From the NCBI GenBank assembly GCA_928724745.1, contig CAKMXJ010000004.1:558001-622000 (forward strand): 64,000 nt of DNA. Direction: 5' to 3'. A program made the translations under genes and the position numbers. A model generated the notes under the pieces. That model worked only from the letters and a program-made list of their open reading frames with translations, made no database searches and had not been told where the DNA came from. The DNA is from Anthracocystis setariae. Lineage: Eukaryota; Basidiomycota; Ustilaginomycetes; Ustilaginales; Ustilaginaceae. Below, in pieces: positions 9,670 through 19,020 of the stretch (the stretch's first letter is position 1; each line of letters opens with the position of its first letter).

Positions 9670-10564
9670 TCACTTTTTGTCGGCGGTGTCCAGCACTATA
9701 CGATATAATGACAAGGTCAAGCATCGAGCAGAAAAGTCAGCAACAGATCCTGCCAATCATACCTTGAAATCTTTTCACTTACAGATTGTTACGGGCCCTG
9801 GTTGTCAAATTCGACGAAAGAAAAGAGAACGAGTTACGAGAGGTTGAGCAGCGGTCAATCTCTGCATGCGCGATCACAATGAGGTACCTACCATCATTGG
9901 TGAGCGAGACATCCATCATCTCGCCAAAGGCACCGTCCTTGATCTTATCAGGCGAGTAGCTGTCTCCTAGCTTCTTGAGCAACGCCTCGTAGATCACGCG
10001 GGCACTGTCGCCGCCCATGGCACGATGAAAGTCGGGTTTTGTTCCTTTGACTGTGCGAGCGAAGAGGGTGAATTGCGAAACGCAGAGCACTTCGCCTCCG
10101 AGCTCGATCACGGAGCGTTTCCAAGGTTTGCCTCCCCAAACTTGCTCTGCACGCGCCGTGGCCTCCTGGCCCTCACCATTGGTCGCCGCCGTTGATGTTG
10201 CTGCCGGTGATGCATCGACAGAAGACGTAGAGTCGGGCTCGTATTGGGAAGGAACGACGATCTGTCCTGCTTCTTGGTTCTCGTTCCAGAGCTTTGTGGT
10301 GAGGATCTTGTTGGCGAGAGGGATGATCTCAGCCGCTGTGTCTTCGGTTGAGATGCCGATCAGAGCCACAATACCTGGGCCGATCTTTGACACAAGCTTG
10401 CCGTCCACTATCGACATGCGTTCGCGAGAAGTTGGGGGTAATGAGGCGGGTTGAAGTCAGCTCCATCGCATCAGTCGGGCATGCATTTGTGATGATGATG
10501 ATGATGATGAAAAGCACTTACCGTGGACAGTTGCACCCTTGACTCGCTGAAGAACGGCTCTCAT
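9670..10564 (-). CDS. DTD1: D-aminoacyl-tRNA deacylase (DTD), four exons
   Basis: DTD hydrolyses D-amino acids from mischarged tRNA in the cytosol. I reconstruct complement(join(9670..9695, 9783..9797, 9892..10407, 10522..10564)), 600 nt, 199 residues. Exon 1 gives MRAVLQRVKGATVH. The intron of 114 nt (GT..AG) joins it to VDGKLVSKIGPGIVALIGIS. Exon 2 contains the catalytic SQFTLFA motif and KPDFHRAMGG. Exon 3 is only 15 nt. With the split Gly codon it supplies GPVTI, the Gly-cisPro motif. Exon 4 ends LLDTADKK, like other DTDs. A Ser/Ala/Thr-rich insert of about 35 residues (after VPSQYEP) is unusual. All introns are GT-AG, 87-114 nt. The reading is inferred from family conservation, not from transcripts. 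Confidence 0.88.
9783..9797 (-). other. DTD1: 15-nt micro-exon of DTD1 (Gly-cisPro motif)
   Basis: Donor GTAGGT at 9891 and acceptor CAG ending at 9798 define the upstream intron (94 nt). Donor GTAAGT at 9782 and acceptor TATAG ending at 9696 define the downstream intron (87 nt). Only this path restores NDGPVTILLD. Confidence 0.8.
10491..10510. repeat. GAT trinucleotide repeat in DTD1 intron 1
   Basis: A run of GAT units (TCA on the sense strand) begins about 12 nt after the intron-1 donor. Confidence 0.8.
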
Positions 10565-11456
10565 CTTTGTATCACTGGTCGTGCAGTCTCTGCCTGGGTC
10601 TTGTAGATGGTGATATGGAAGCGAGCAGATGACTTGGCCGTGTTTGATGGATTGCGTTGATTGTGATAGAGTGAGAGTGTACCCCACAGAAGGGCACGGC
10701 CATGTGCATTTGATGTTGTACACTGCACTGCGATTTGGTCGTAGTTAGCCGAGTCACATTATAATATTCCTTCTTGCAGCCGATAACCGAACGGCTATCA
10801 CAAACCCAACAGGAGAGTAATAGCCGAATGCCGCCCATACTACAGCAAGTCTGCTCTTGCGCTAACGATCCTTGTCACCCTCGGCCGCATCTGACCCCGC
10901 ACATACTTCACAGAAGCCAAGCGTCCCGATTGGCACAGACGGAAGGCGACTTTCAACTTAATGAATCGTCGACGGCGGCATGTGGAACACTGTTCATCGC
11001 ACAGATGAGCGAGGGTACCACTCTCAGTCCCTCAACTTGGAGCAATGGGATCCAGAGGCATTACACGTTTGAATCGCTGCACAGCGATCGCAGCTCCCAC
11101 CTCATACTCAATGCAATGCAGTAGCTTTTGGCGGGTCATCCTACAAGATCAAATGATATCCTCACCAGAAGGCCGAAGGGACGCATGCTGCCAAGGTGGG
11201 CTTTGGCGCCATGACCACAGCCAATTGTTTACTTGACTCTCAATCAGACACAAACACACGATGAAAAGTCTACGGCCTAAGACTATCCAGAGCTGGAAGC
11301 CTTTCTCCTTTTTCAAACATTCAGCATCAGACGCTGACACACAAAGACGTAGCGCAGAGGCGTTCTGCGGTGCTTCATTGCGCCGAATCACAGCTACATC
11401 TACCTTGGAAACGCTGGTGGCGATTCTGTACCATTGCATCACTCACGGGAGCAAGG
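10565..11456. other. Divergent spacer DTD1/orphan membrane gene, 0.9 kb
   Basis: This spacer holds the promoters of both flanking genes. A 91-codon frame starting near 11261 could be a leader or an extra exon of the next gene, but has no recognisable domain. I see no strong repeat. Confidence 0.5.
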
Positions 11457-13301
11457 ATGCCTCGCAGGGCGATGCGTCCAAGAGCTCAACGCCATACTCA
11501 GAAGCTCACTCGAAGCAAGAGGGACAAAGACGATGACAAGGACAAAAGCAAGGATGAAAAGGACAGAGGCAAGGACGAGGGCAAACATCGTGGAAGCCAA
11601 GATCGCAAAGGAAAGGACAAAGATAAGGACAAGGAAAAGGAGCAACGTGGTAAGCAACGACACTCATCCGGCAACCAACGAGGGACGACCGACGATGAGA
11701 TCTCTCAGAGCATGGTTCAAGAGCAGGCGGCGTCCTTTCTAGGTGCAGAGGAACCATCCAACCCAGCTTCCTCGGCAGTGCCAGTTCCATCCGTGCTTCA
11801 AGTATCTGACCAACAGCATCCTCAACTTCCTTCAGCTGAAGCTTCGGGGTCACAGTCAAGGACACTGTCGCAGCCGGCTTCAGCGGCCCAGTACGGGAAT
11901 GACTCAATCGCGAAGCGACCAATGCATAGCTCAAAGCCCAGCATTGCACTAATCGCTGGTGTCACTTTGGCTGGAACCATGCTCCTTTTGACCGTGATTG
12001 GAGTAATAGTCTACAAGTGCGGCAAGCGTAAGAAGACTACTGCGGACGCTAAATCGGGCATGATCAATAGAGGAACACGTCCTGCTCATGGCAAAGCAGA
12101 GTACAGAGCAGACTGGACCGAGAAGGTAAAGGCACCTCGCCAACTCAATAGGGACCGTCGAGCTGAAAATGCGGCATGGGTAGCTTGCTTGTCGTCTCAG
12201 GGAAGCGAACGGGAGCATATCGGCCTGCCTATGCTGCCAAGCAACGTGCAACAATCGCTAAAGACGAATCCGCTTCAATCCGCTTTGGCTACATCCGAAC
12301 CAGATCAGCATAAGGAGAAGCCAACGACTTCAATGCTGCCGCAAGGGCCAAGGAGGTCGAGAGTCATGACTCACCAAGAGGTGCTTCAGAACGTCGCTTC
12401 CCATCCTCAACCCGTTTCAGCCATAGCCACTCAAGATGGCGAGGAAGATGATGGTCAGATCGATCGTTGTCTGAGCTATTATATGAAGTCAAATGCGCGA
12501 GCATCGTCTCGAGTTTTTGATCTGCCATGCTCCTCGCCGGTCGACTCCGACCATACCGATAGCAAGAAGCGATCCAATACGCAGAGGCACAGCAGTGCTT
12601 TGCGTATGAGCCTCAAGTTCCCGAAGACGGCCGACTTGTTGAAGAAGATGCGGCGTTCCCAGCTTCGCCTCGACGACGAGGCGCTATCGAGGGCAAAGCA
12701 AGAAGGGTTCGATATTCCTCGTATGGGCCGAAATGAAACTGCCATCACCGTTCCGCAAGATCATTTGTATAAATCCGCAGCAAGCATTCCAGGCCCAATC
12801 GCAACGCCGCAAACACTGTATGACGTTTCGAGCTCCTTTGTTTCTCAAGGTGGACAACGATTACCTGCCCACTGGCGTTCCAGTTGCAAGCTGCACAAAC
12901 GGCCGGTCGAAACTTGTGAAGGTGGAAGCGAGTACGACGGATTCGGTACTTCACCAGCGGTGAGTGAAGCCCACTCTGCCTTTGAGTACACCGATTACTT
13001 TGATAGCTATCTACGGGCAGCGCCGCAGCTGACGGACAATGATATCGAGGATGAGTTTGCGGTGCCGTGGCAAAATTCTTCTCCGTGCCGCTCATCAGCG
13101 ATCTCACCGAACCTCTGGAGCATCGCGCGTCAGCGCAGTGCCACGTCGAATCCCGAAGCATCATCGCCATGGTCTCAAAGTGCCAACACAGAGCGCGGAA
13201 GCGATGCTGCTGTAACATTACACCGGGGCAAGAGCCAGCTCAATCACGCGTCGAGTGCTTGTCGAGAATCGGCAGAGGTGGGCGAGGTGATTAGGTTTTA
13301 A
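11457..13301 (+). CDS. Orphan single-pass membrane protein
   Basis: This 614-residue protein is of unknown family. The N-terminal 60 residues are a Lys/Asp/Glu charged stretch (KDKDKDKEKE type). A Ser/Pro/Gln-rich segment follows. One transmembrane helix lies at about 163-185 (IALIAGVTLAGTMLLLTVIG, then VIVYKCGKRKK). Its stop-transfer basic cluster puts the long C-terminal part (about 420 residues) in the cytoplasm. There is no cleavable signal peptide. The cytoplasmic part has Ser- and Arg-rich motifs that suggest phosphorylation. The frame is open upstream to 11370 but begins there with GTG, so I use the ATG at 11457 (context aaggATGc). The layout resembles fungal membrane sensors with a short ectodomain, but nothing shows this directly. 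Confidence 0.62.
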   Translation: MPRRAMRPRAQRHTQKLTRSKRDKDDDKDKSKDEKDRGKDEGKHRGSQDRKGKDKDKDKEKEQRGKQRHSSGNQRGTTDDEISQSMVQEQAASFLGAEEPSNPASSAVPVPSVLQVSDQQHPQLPSAEASGSQSRTLSQPASAAQYGNDSIAKRPMHSSKPSIALIAGVTLAGTMLLLTVIGVIVYKCGKRKKTTADAKSGMINRGTRPAHGKAEYRADWTEKVKAPRQLNRDRRAENAAWVACLSSQGSEREHIGLPMLPSNVQQSLKTNPLQSALATSEPDQHKEKPTTSMLPQGPRRSRVMTHQEVLQNVASHPQPVSAIATQDGEEDDGQIDRCLSYYMKSNARASSRVFDLPCSSPVDSDHTDSKKRSNTQRHSSALRMSLKFPKTADLLKKMRRSQLRLDDEALSRAKQEGFDIPRMGRNETAITVPQDHLYKSAASIPGPIATPQTLYDVSSSFVSQGGQRLPAHWRSSCKLHKRPVETCEGGSEYDGFGTSPAVSEAHSAFEYTDYFDSYLRAAPQLTDNDIEDEFAVPWQNSSPCRSSAISPNLWSIARQRSATSNPEASSPWSQSANTERGSDAAVTLHRGKSQLNHASSACRESAEVGEVIRF

Positions 13302-13703
13302 ACGTCCGCTGAGACGAAAGATCTCCAGCCTTCACAACGGGATACTTCCTACTACTTGATCTCACATTCACTTAGACATCAACGCAATGCAATTCGTTCA
13401 AGCTCACGGACCAGTGACTGAAAAATGATGATGGTATTCCACATGAATGAGTCGGTCCGTGCAGCCTGATGCCACAAGAAGAAGAGAAAGTATTAATACA
13501 ACAGGGTATGCAGGGATGAGATGAACTGGGACTTTGCGTTGGGCGGCGGTGCATGTGTGCGTGCGCTTCCATTGTGCGCCTTTGCAGCCTGAGTTGTGGG
13601 TGTGTGCAAGGCAATCTGAGCGTCGAGAACAGAGAAAGCCAATAATATCTAATTGAGTTTAGCGCAGCAGATCAGCAGGATCGTTGCCGGAAAGAGAGTT
13701 GAG

Positions 13704-13734
13704 TGTTGCAACCCACCTGAATGGTTTTGCAACA
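13704..13734. repeat. 8-bp inverted repeat
   Basis: TGTTGCAA (13704-13711) pairs exactly with TTGCAACA (13727-13734). The loop itself contains ACC and GGT that could extend the stem. Confidence 0.75.
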
Positions 13735-13964
13735 ACCTTCATTTCGTGACCTGCTTGCTCGCTGGGGGATGGGATGGTTAGCATGCTTTTCAATCTCGTT
13801 CCCACGGTAGACCGGATGAAGTATGTGTGGTGCTAATTCCAGTGGCTAGCGCATGAGTTTGAGGCACTGCTCTCCCATCATCGTTGGGGAATCTGTTTTG
13901 CTCACCATCAAGCTGAGTTTCGTTGGGTTTGTTTTTGCTCTTACTCTGCCCAAGTTTGCAAGCT

Positions 13965-14495
13965 ATGTACGAGCCAGATTCCGTTCATGGAGGCGGAGGA
14001 GATGTGGGAATGGTGGAGATGTTCCCATCATCGGCGGTGGCTCAAACACATATGCCTGGTTCAGCTTCTATCACCTCTTTCGACCATCCCCCTCCTGCTG
14101 CTCACAACAACGCCTCTTCGCAGCTCTACTATACCCAGCGTGACACGTGGGCTCAGTGTGCCGACGCAAGCACTGTTCCAAATCAAAATCAAGTCAGCGT
14201 TCGAGTCGACTTGGTGGAAGACCAACCAGTCCAGCAGCAGACGACCATGGTGGGCAACAGCGAGGGACATTCGATTCAGCACGAAACGGAGACGAGAATG
14301 CAGACCATGACGGCAACAACGTCAGCGTCGATGGTGGACGAGCCCGCTGCGGGTGCCGACGAGAGGATGAAAGCAGTGCCTCAAGCACATGGCGCGATGG
14401 GCAACGATAAGGTCGCAGACACGAACACCAACGTCGGAAAGGCCAACGCAGATGATGCTAATGGTAGCAACGCAGCTGTGCGTAAAGTACGGTGA
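13965..14495 (+). CDS. Possible small gene or first exon (weak)
   Basis: An ATG at 13965 opens 176 codons (MYEPDSVHGGGGDVGMVEMF at the start). The composition is Ala/Asn/Gln/Thr/Asp-rich with no domain. The frame ends two codons after a good splice-donor sequence (ACGGTGAGTAGG near 14489), so it could be the first exon of a longer transcript, for example part of the kinase leader. Polar low-complexity composition is common in smut proteins but also in chance frames. I give it low confidence. Confidence 0.25.
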   Translation: MYEPDSVHGGGGDVGMVEMFPSSAVAQTHMPGSASITSFDHPPPAAHNNASSQLYYTQRDTWAQCADASTVPNQNQVSVRVDLVEDQPVQQQTTMVGNSEGHSIQHETETRMQTMTATTSASMVDEPAAGADERMKAVPQAHGAMGNDKVADTNTNVGKANADDANGSNAAVRKVR

Positions 14496-14876
14496 GTAGG
14501 TTTGTGGCCATTGATGCAATGGGGAGGCGACAGGATGGCGACCCACGGATTCAGTTGAGGTTTGATCAGAACGGTTTAGCAGCGCCGATCGAACTCGTTC
14601 CAGTGTCGTGCCCAATCGGGAGATGTAGTCAAGATAGAGCCTCTGTTGGGCGTTGGCACATTGTTAATGCGGCTTTGAAAGCTGCCAACGCTAGACATGT
14701 GAACGGGTGTTGCATCCTGGACTGCGCTCGGCGTATGTTCTGGCGCACGCTTTCGCGAACAGAATGTCATTCAGAGCTTTTCGTGTAGACGGGGCAATGT
14801 CGGGCTTCCACTTTCTTCGGTGCTATCGAGATGGACGCGTTCAAATCCTTACCGACTCGGGCTGAAGGTTGGTCTA

Positions 14877-14929
14877 GCTGGGAAGATGCCATGTGGCACT
14901 GCTTGCGACACACATGGCATCTTGCCAGC
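14877..14929. repeat. Long hairpin, 18 of 19 bp paired
   Basis: GCTGG (14877-14881) and AAGATGCCATGTG (14883-14895) pair exactly with CACATGGCATCTT (14911-14923) and CCAGC (14925-14929). One G-G mismatch interrupts the stem and the loop is 15 nt. Read directly from the sequence. Confidence 0.9.
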
Positions 14930-16632
14930 CCCGGTCTCACGAGTCGAGCACGGGAAGCAAGTTGCAGACAAGAGGAGGAGGGCCTTTGCTTGTTTATTCT
15001 TGTTTCGCCGTCTATCGTCGCCAAGATTCAGAAACCTCGGCCAGCTCCAAATCGGGCTTTGCATGATCACCACATGCTACAGGCCAGTGAGCTCAGGGCA
15101 AACTGGCATCCTCACGGCGGAGTTCATGACAAAGTTGGTCCGGCGTACGGTGCATAGTTGCTGCTCGGTTTGTCGTCTTACGCCATGTCAAAAAGCTTTT
15201 TTTTTAGGGAGGAACAAGTCAAAGTGGCGTGCTGGTGTTGGATTCAATTTGTCTCGGGACGAGAAGAGGGTGTGGACCCTGCTTTTGCTTTTTCCTTTTG
15301 CTTTTGGCCAGCACAGCACAACAGCGCCGCTCGGCATCACCAAAAGCATGCGTCTCTGCTCTGCCAACCGAGCCCAACCATGCCATCCCAAGCGATTGCT
15401 GGTTTGCTGGATGCAAGTGGAACAAGCATATACCCGGTCATCAGACGAATTTGCAAGCTTGCTTGGAACATTGTGGTGCTTCAATGTCGACGATGCCTCG
15501 CTGCAGCTGCAAGCTCTGTGCAAGACACAGGGTATGATGACCTTGTCGCAGTGTTGGTCTCGTGGTGTTGTTGCTCGGATTTGATCTGGGAAAATGCCAC
15601 AGAGAAAGGGGAGGAGCACAACAAAGCGCTGCGGGACAAGTGTAGTACAGTATACTAGTACTGTGCAGTATGCTGTTGCTTTCTGTTCAAGTCTTGTTTG
15701 CTGGCGCACTTACGGGGCGGTGCATCGATTGGGATTTCATGGTTTTGCGTTGAGCGTCGCCTGGGCCCTTTTTTCTTGCCTTGGGTCGTTTGCGCCCTTT
15801 TCGGTTGGTAGCCCAAAAGCTGCACGGTCGTCTTTAGATGGACGCCGTCGAACGCCAAAGCGCCCACTTGCTTGCCGCTTCTTGGACCTCTCAGCTGCTG
15901 TCACGCACATCCTCGCAACCGGGCACGAGCTGTCCATGATTGCATCTTGGGCTGCCTTTGCCGGGCGTAGGATGCAGCGAATCGGCATGCCCCCCTGCTT
16001 GGCTCGATGGCTGGCACAGGTGGCTCGACTGTCCCTCTTTCCACACCTCCCCTTGTGGTTGTCATGCAGCAGCTTGCCACCCTCAACTCCGCGTCGCAAT
16101 CTGGCCAATTTCGACAGCCCATACTGTATATCAAATTTTGCCATGCTACAGCGCCTCCTGCCTGGTACCAGCAGAACAATGCAGCACGTAATTGTTCTCA
16201 ACAGAACTAAGACGACACTAGACGCTTTGCTTGTTCTTCCTACACCTTTGTCATCCTTGCCCGGTCAAGCGAGGCACAAGCAGCAGCAGCAGCTAAAGTG
16301 GACGCGAACCCTTCTTTCAAAGCTGCAAACATGGCTGTCCCCAGTAACACTATGCGAAGCAGCCCTTGCGCCCAAGACATGGGTTGTAGCAACACAGCTT
16401 CCTCAGAAGACGTTTCCTTTTTAAATGCAGCGTCTCTCATCGTCCTTGCACACATGTTTCCCCCCTCCCCTTTGTCCCATTTCCCACTTCCTCCGGCCCT
16501 GTCTTCTCTCCTTTGTCCCTCACTACATCCTGTCTCGCATCTTTGTCCTGTCTGTCTCACACTTTTGAGTTGAACTCGAGTGTTGTTTCAGTGTTGGCTA
16601 TCGTCTCGCAGCCAAACCATCCGTCGTATCGC

Positions 16633-16639
16633 TATATAG
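16633..16639 (+). promoter_or_regulatory. TATA-like element of the MAP kinase gene
   Basis: TATATAG lies 134 bp before the kinase ATG. C/T-rich sequence, common around smut transcription starts, lies on both sides. Confidence 0.35.
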
Positions 16640-16772
16640 ACTTCTGCCTTCTCCTCGCCATCTCGTCCCTCCGCATTAGCCTGGTGCTGTGCCTTCTATC
16701 GCCCACTCGCATTTCCGCTCCTCTAACACCATCCTTTCTTTGCTTCTTCTCCCAACCCGCCATCCCACAAAC

Positions 16773-18491
16773 ATGGCTGAATTCGACGACGCCCGCATCT
16801 ACTTGCAACACTTTTGTCCCACTTCCGCCGCCACCATTCAATACGACTTGTCCAACATGTCTCTTTCCAATCTCCCTTCGGCACCCTCCTCATCGAAACT
16901 CGAACCCGATCACGACCAACCGTACTCGATCGTTGCCAATGACGCTGCTTCTGCATTGACCTCGACGCTCGCATCTCAATCCTCCGTTTCGCCTCCTTCT
17001 GCCGATTGCCCGGCTACGTATGCGCCTGCTGTGGCCGCCTCGGCCGTCTCGACTGTCAACGTCACCACATCGTCGCATCACCGAACTCTGTCGCACGCTA
17101 CATCTTCGGGCGATTCATGCACCTCCACGACGTCCACGGCTCCATCTACACCAACGCACGATGTCGACGACATCTCGTTCAAAATGGCTACCATCGGCAA
17201 ATCCACTCGCGCGGCGGATCAACTCTACAACTTGCATAAACAACTGCCGCCTGCTCCGGTCGCTTCTGGTTCTGCTCAATCTTCTCAATCGTCCTGTACT
17301 CCTGCCACGCAAACCGCAACCATACGCGCGCCGACCGACGCCAATGCCAATACCAATGCCAATGCCAATGCTGCGCCCGCTCCCGCCGCTGCTCCATCTC
17401 AACCCGATTCGCGCATCGAAAAACAAAAAAACGCCATCAGCTTCCGTGTAGGCAACAAGTACAAGGTGTGCGAGATCATCGGCGAGGGCGCTTACGGCGT
17501 TGTCTGCAGCGCTATCCACCGCGCCACCGGTCAAAAGGTAGCCATCAAGAAGATCCAGCCGTTTGAACACCAGATGTTTGCGCTCCGAACCTTGCGAGAA
17601 CTCAAGCTTCTTCGCTTCTTCCAGGAATGCGACGTCTCTGAGAACATCATCAGCATCCTCGACATCATCAAGCCTAGCACCTATGAGGCTTTCACCGAGG
17701 TATACCTGGTGCAAGAGCTGATGGAGACCGACTTGCATCGCGTCATCCGCACCCAAGAGTTGTCGGATGACCACTGCCAGTACTTTACCTACCAGACGCT
17801 GCGTGCGCTCAAGCCGATGCATTGCGCTGATGTCATTCATCGCGACCTCAAGCCGAGCAACATCTTGCTGAATGCCAACTGCGATCTCAAGGTGTGCGAC
17901 TTTGGTCTGGCTCGCTCGGTGCTTACAGCCGATCAGGACACGGGCTTCATGACCGAGTACGTTGCCACTCGATGGTACCGTGCTCCCGAGATCATGCTGA
18001 CCTTCAAGCAGTACACCAAGGCCATCGACGTGTGGGCCGTTGGCTGCATCCTTGCCGAGATGCTTTCGGGTCGACCGCTCTTTCCTGGGCGCGACTACCA
18101 CCAGCAGCTCTCGCTCATCCTCGACGTGCTGGGAACGCCGACTTTGGAAGAGTTCCACAACATCTACAGTCGAAGGTCGCGCGACTACATTCGATCGATG
18201 CCGTTCCGCAAGCGTCGCGACTTGCGCACGCTGTTCCCCAAGGCAACGCCCGAGGCCATCGACTTTTTGCAAAAGACGCTTACCTTTGATCCTCGGAATC
18301 GCATGACAGTGGAGGAGTGCCTGGCGCATCCCTACCTATCTGCCTACCACGATCCTGAGGATGAACCGGGTGCTCCTCGCCTCGATCCTAACTTCTTCTA
18401 CTTTGACATGCAGAAGGACAGCATCACCAAGGAGGACCTGCGCAAGGAGCTCTGGTACCAAGTACAGGAGTTCCAGCCTCTCCTTCGCTGA
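16773..18491 (+). CDS. kpp6: MAP kinase with long N-terminal extension, Kpp6-like
   Basis: This 572-residue MAP kinase is of the yeast Fus3/Kss1 class. In smuts this branch controls mating, filamentation and plant penetration. The kinase domain starts at about residue 222. It has the Gly loop GEGAYG (237-242), Lys259 in VAIKK, HRDLKPSN from H356, DFG, and the activation lip TEY at 394-396. Orthodox MAPKs are about 355 residues; here some 220 residues precede the domain. They are Ser/Ala/Thr-rich with an Asn-Ala repeat (ANTNANANA) just before it. Such an extension is the hallmark of Ustilago maydis Kpp6, whereas Kpp2/Ubc3 lacks it. The frame is open to 16689, but that codon is GTG; the ATG at 16773 (acATGG) is the first. 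A second ATG at 16858 is possible. Confidence 0.88.
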   Translation: MAEFDDARIYLQHFCPTSAATIQYDLSNMSLSNLPSAPSSSKLEPDHDQPYSIVANDAASALTSTLASQSSVSPPSADCPATYAPAVAASAVSTVNVTTSSHHRTLSHATSSGDSCTSTTSTAPSTPTHDVDDISFKMATIGKSTRAADQLYNLHKQLPPAPVASGSAQSSQSSCTPATQTATIRAPTDANANTNANANAAPAPAAAPSQPDSRIEKQKNAISFRVGNKYKVCEIIGEGAYGVVCSAIHRATGQKVAIKKIQPFEHQMFALRTLRELKLLRFFQECDVSENIISILDIIKPSTYEAFTEVYLVQELMETDLHRVIRTQELSDDHCQYFTYQTLRALKPMHCADVIHRDLKPSNILLNANCDLKVCDFGLARSVLTADQDTGFMTEYVATRWYRAPEIMLTFKQYTKAIDVWAVGCILAEMLSGRPLFPGRDYHQQLSLILDVLGTPTLEEFHNIYSRRSRDYIRSMPFRKRRDLRTLFPKATPEAIDFLQKTLTFDPRNRMTVEECLAHPYLSAYHDPEDEPGAPRLDPNFFYFDMQKDSITKEDLRKELWYQVQEFQPLLR

Positions 18492-19020
18492 GTATCGTCG
18501 ATGGCTCTTTCTGCGTCATCATGGCGTGGCGCTTCAAGCAATCTTTCCGGCATACTGGTTCCCTCTAATTTTGACCAACGCCTGTGTTCTAGGAACACAT
18601 GCGTAAAAGTCTCTCTGGCTCCAAAAGCATCCTGTCTTCCCTTCGCACAATACCATTCGTTCCGCTTTCAATACGCATTGCAAACTACCATACTTTGTCT
18701 TTGATCGTTCCTTTTAGCCTCCCATTCTGGCACAGATTGGCGGCATCGTCTGTGAGTTGTTGCCTGCGTGCGTAAGTGTTGCTTCAGATCTTGTATGACA
18801 GAGCACGGAGGAAGCCTTCAGAGAGCGGGTACTGAGCTGTCATCGGAAGGGTAGGACCCTGGTTGTCCGATTTCCGAAGTTCCTAGAATGATTTCTCTGA
18901 TTTTTTGCCTTGACAAGTCAAATTTGGCCGCGTTGAAAAAATTCCAAAGAGCAACACAAGAAGGTGTCACCAGTGCATTCGTCCCTTCTCCACGACATCC
19001 ATCTCTACCTTTCAGCCAAG
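18492..19020. other. Spacer MAP kinase/NOC4
   Basis: This 529-bp spacer holds the kinase 3' flank, including a 7-bp hairpin (TGTGTTC 18583-18589, GAACACA 18593-18599), and the NOC4 promoter. I see no gene. Confidence 0.6.

Larger units (their letters stand above)
13302..16772. other. Large gene-poor region upstream of the MAP kinase, 3.47 kb
   Basis: It contains one weak coding candidate (13965-14495), two hairpins (13704-13734 and 14877-14929), a CTGTAC-type palindrome (15642-15670), homopurine/pyrimidine tracts and a TATA-like element near the kinase. Several other open frames of 60-270 codons overlap one another in different frames without domains. It may hold a long 5' leader, an upstream promoter or a non-coding RNA of the kinase gene. 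Confidence 0.6.

Noticed and set aside
14820..16424. Several overlapping frames of 100-276 codons upstream of the kinase
   Set aside because: They overlap one another in different frames and on both strands, have no domains and many start at non-ATG codons.
17115..18329. 404-codon minus-strand frame opposite the MAP kinase
   Set aside because: It is the antisense shadow of a conserved kinase domain, with no domain of its own.
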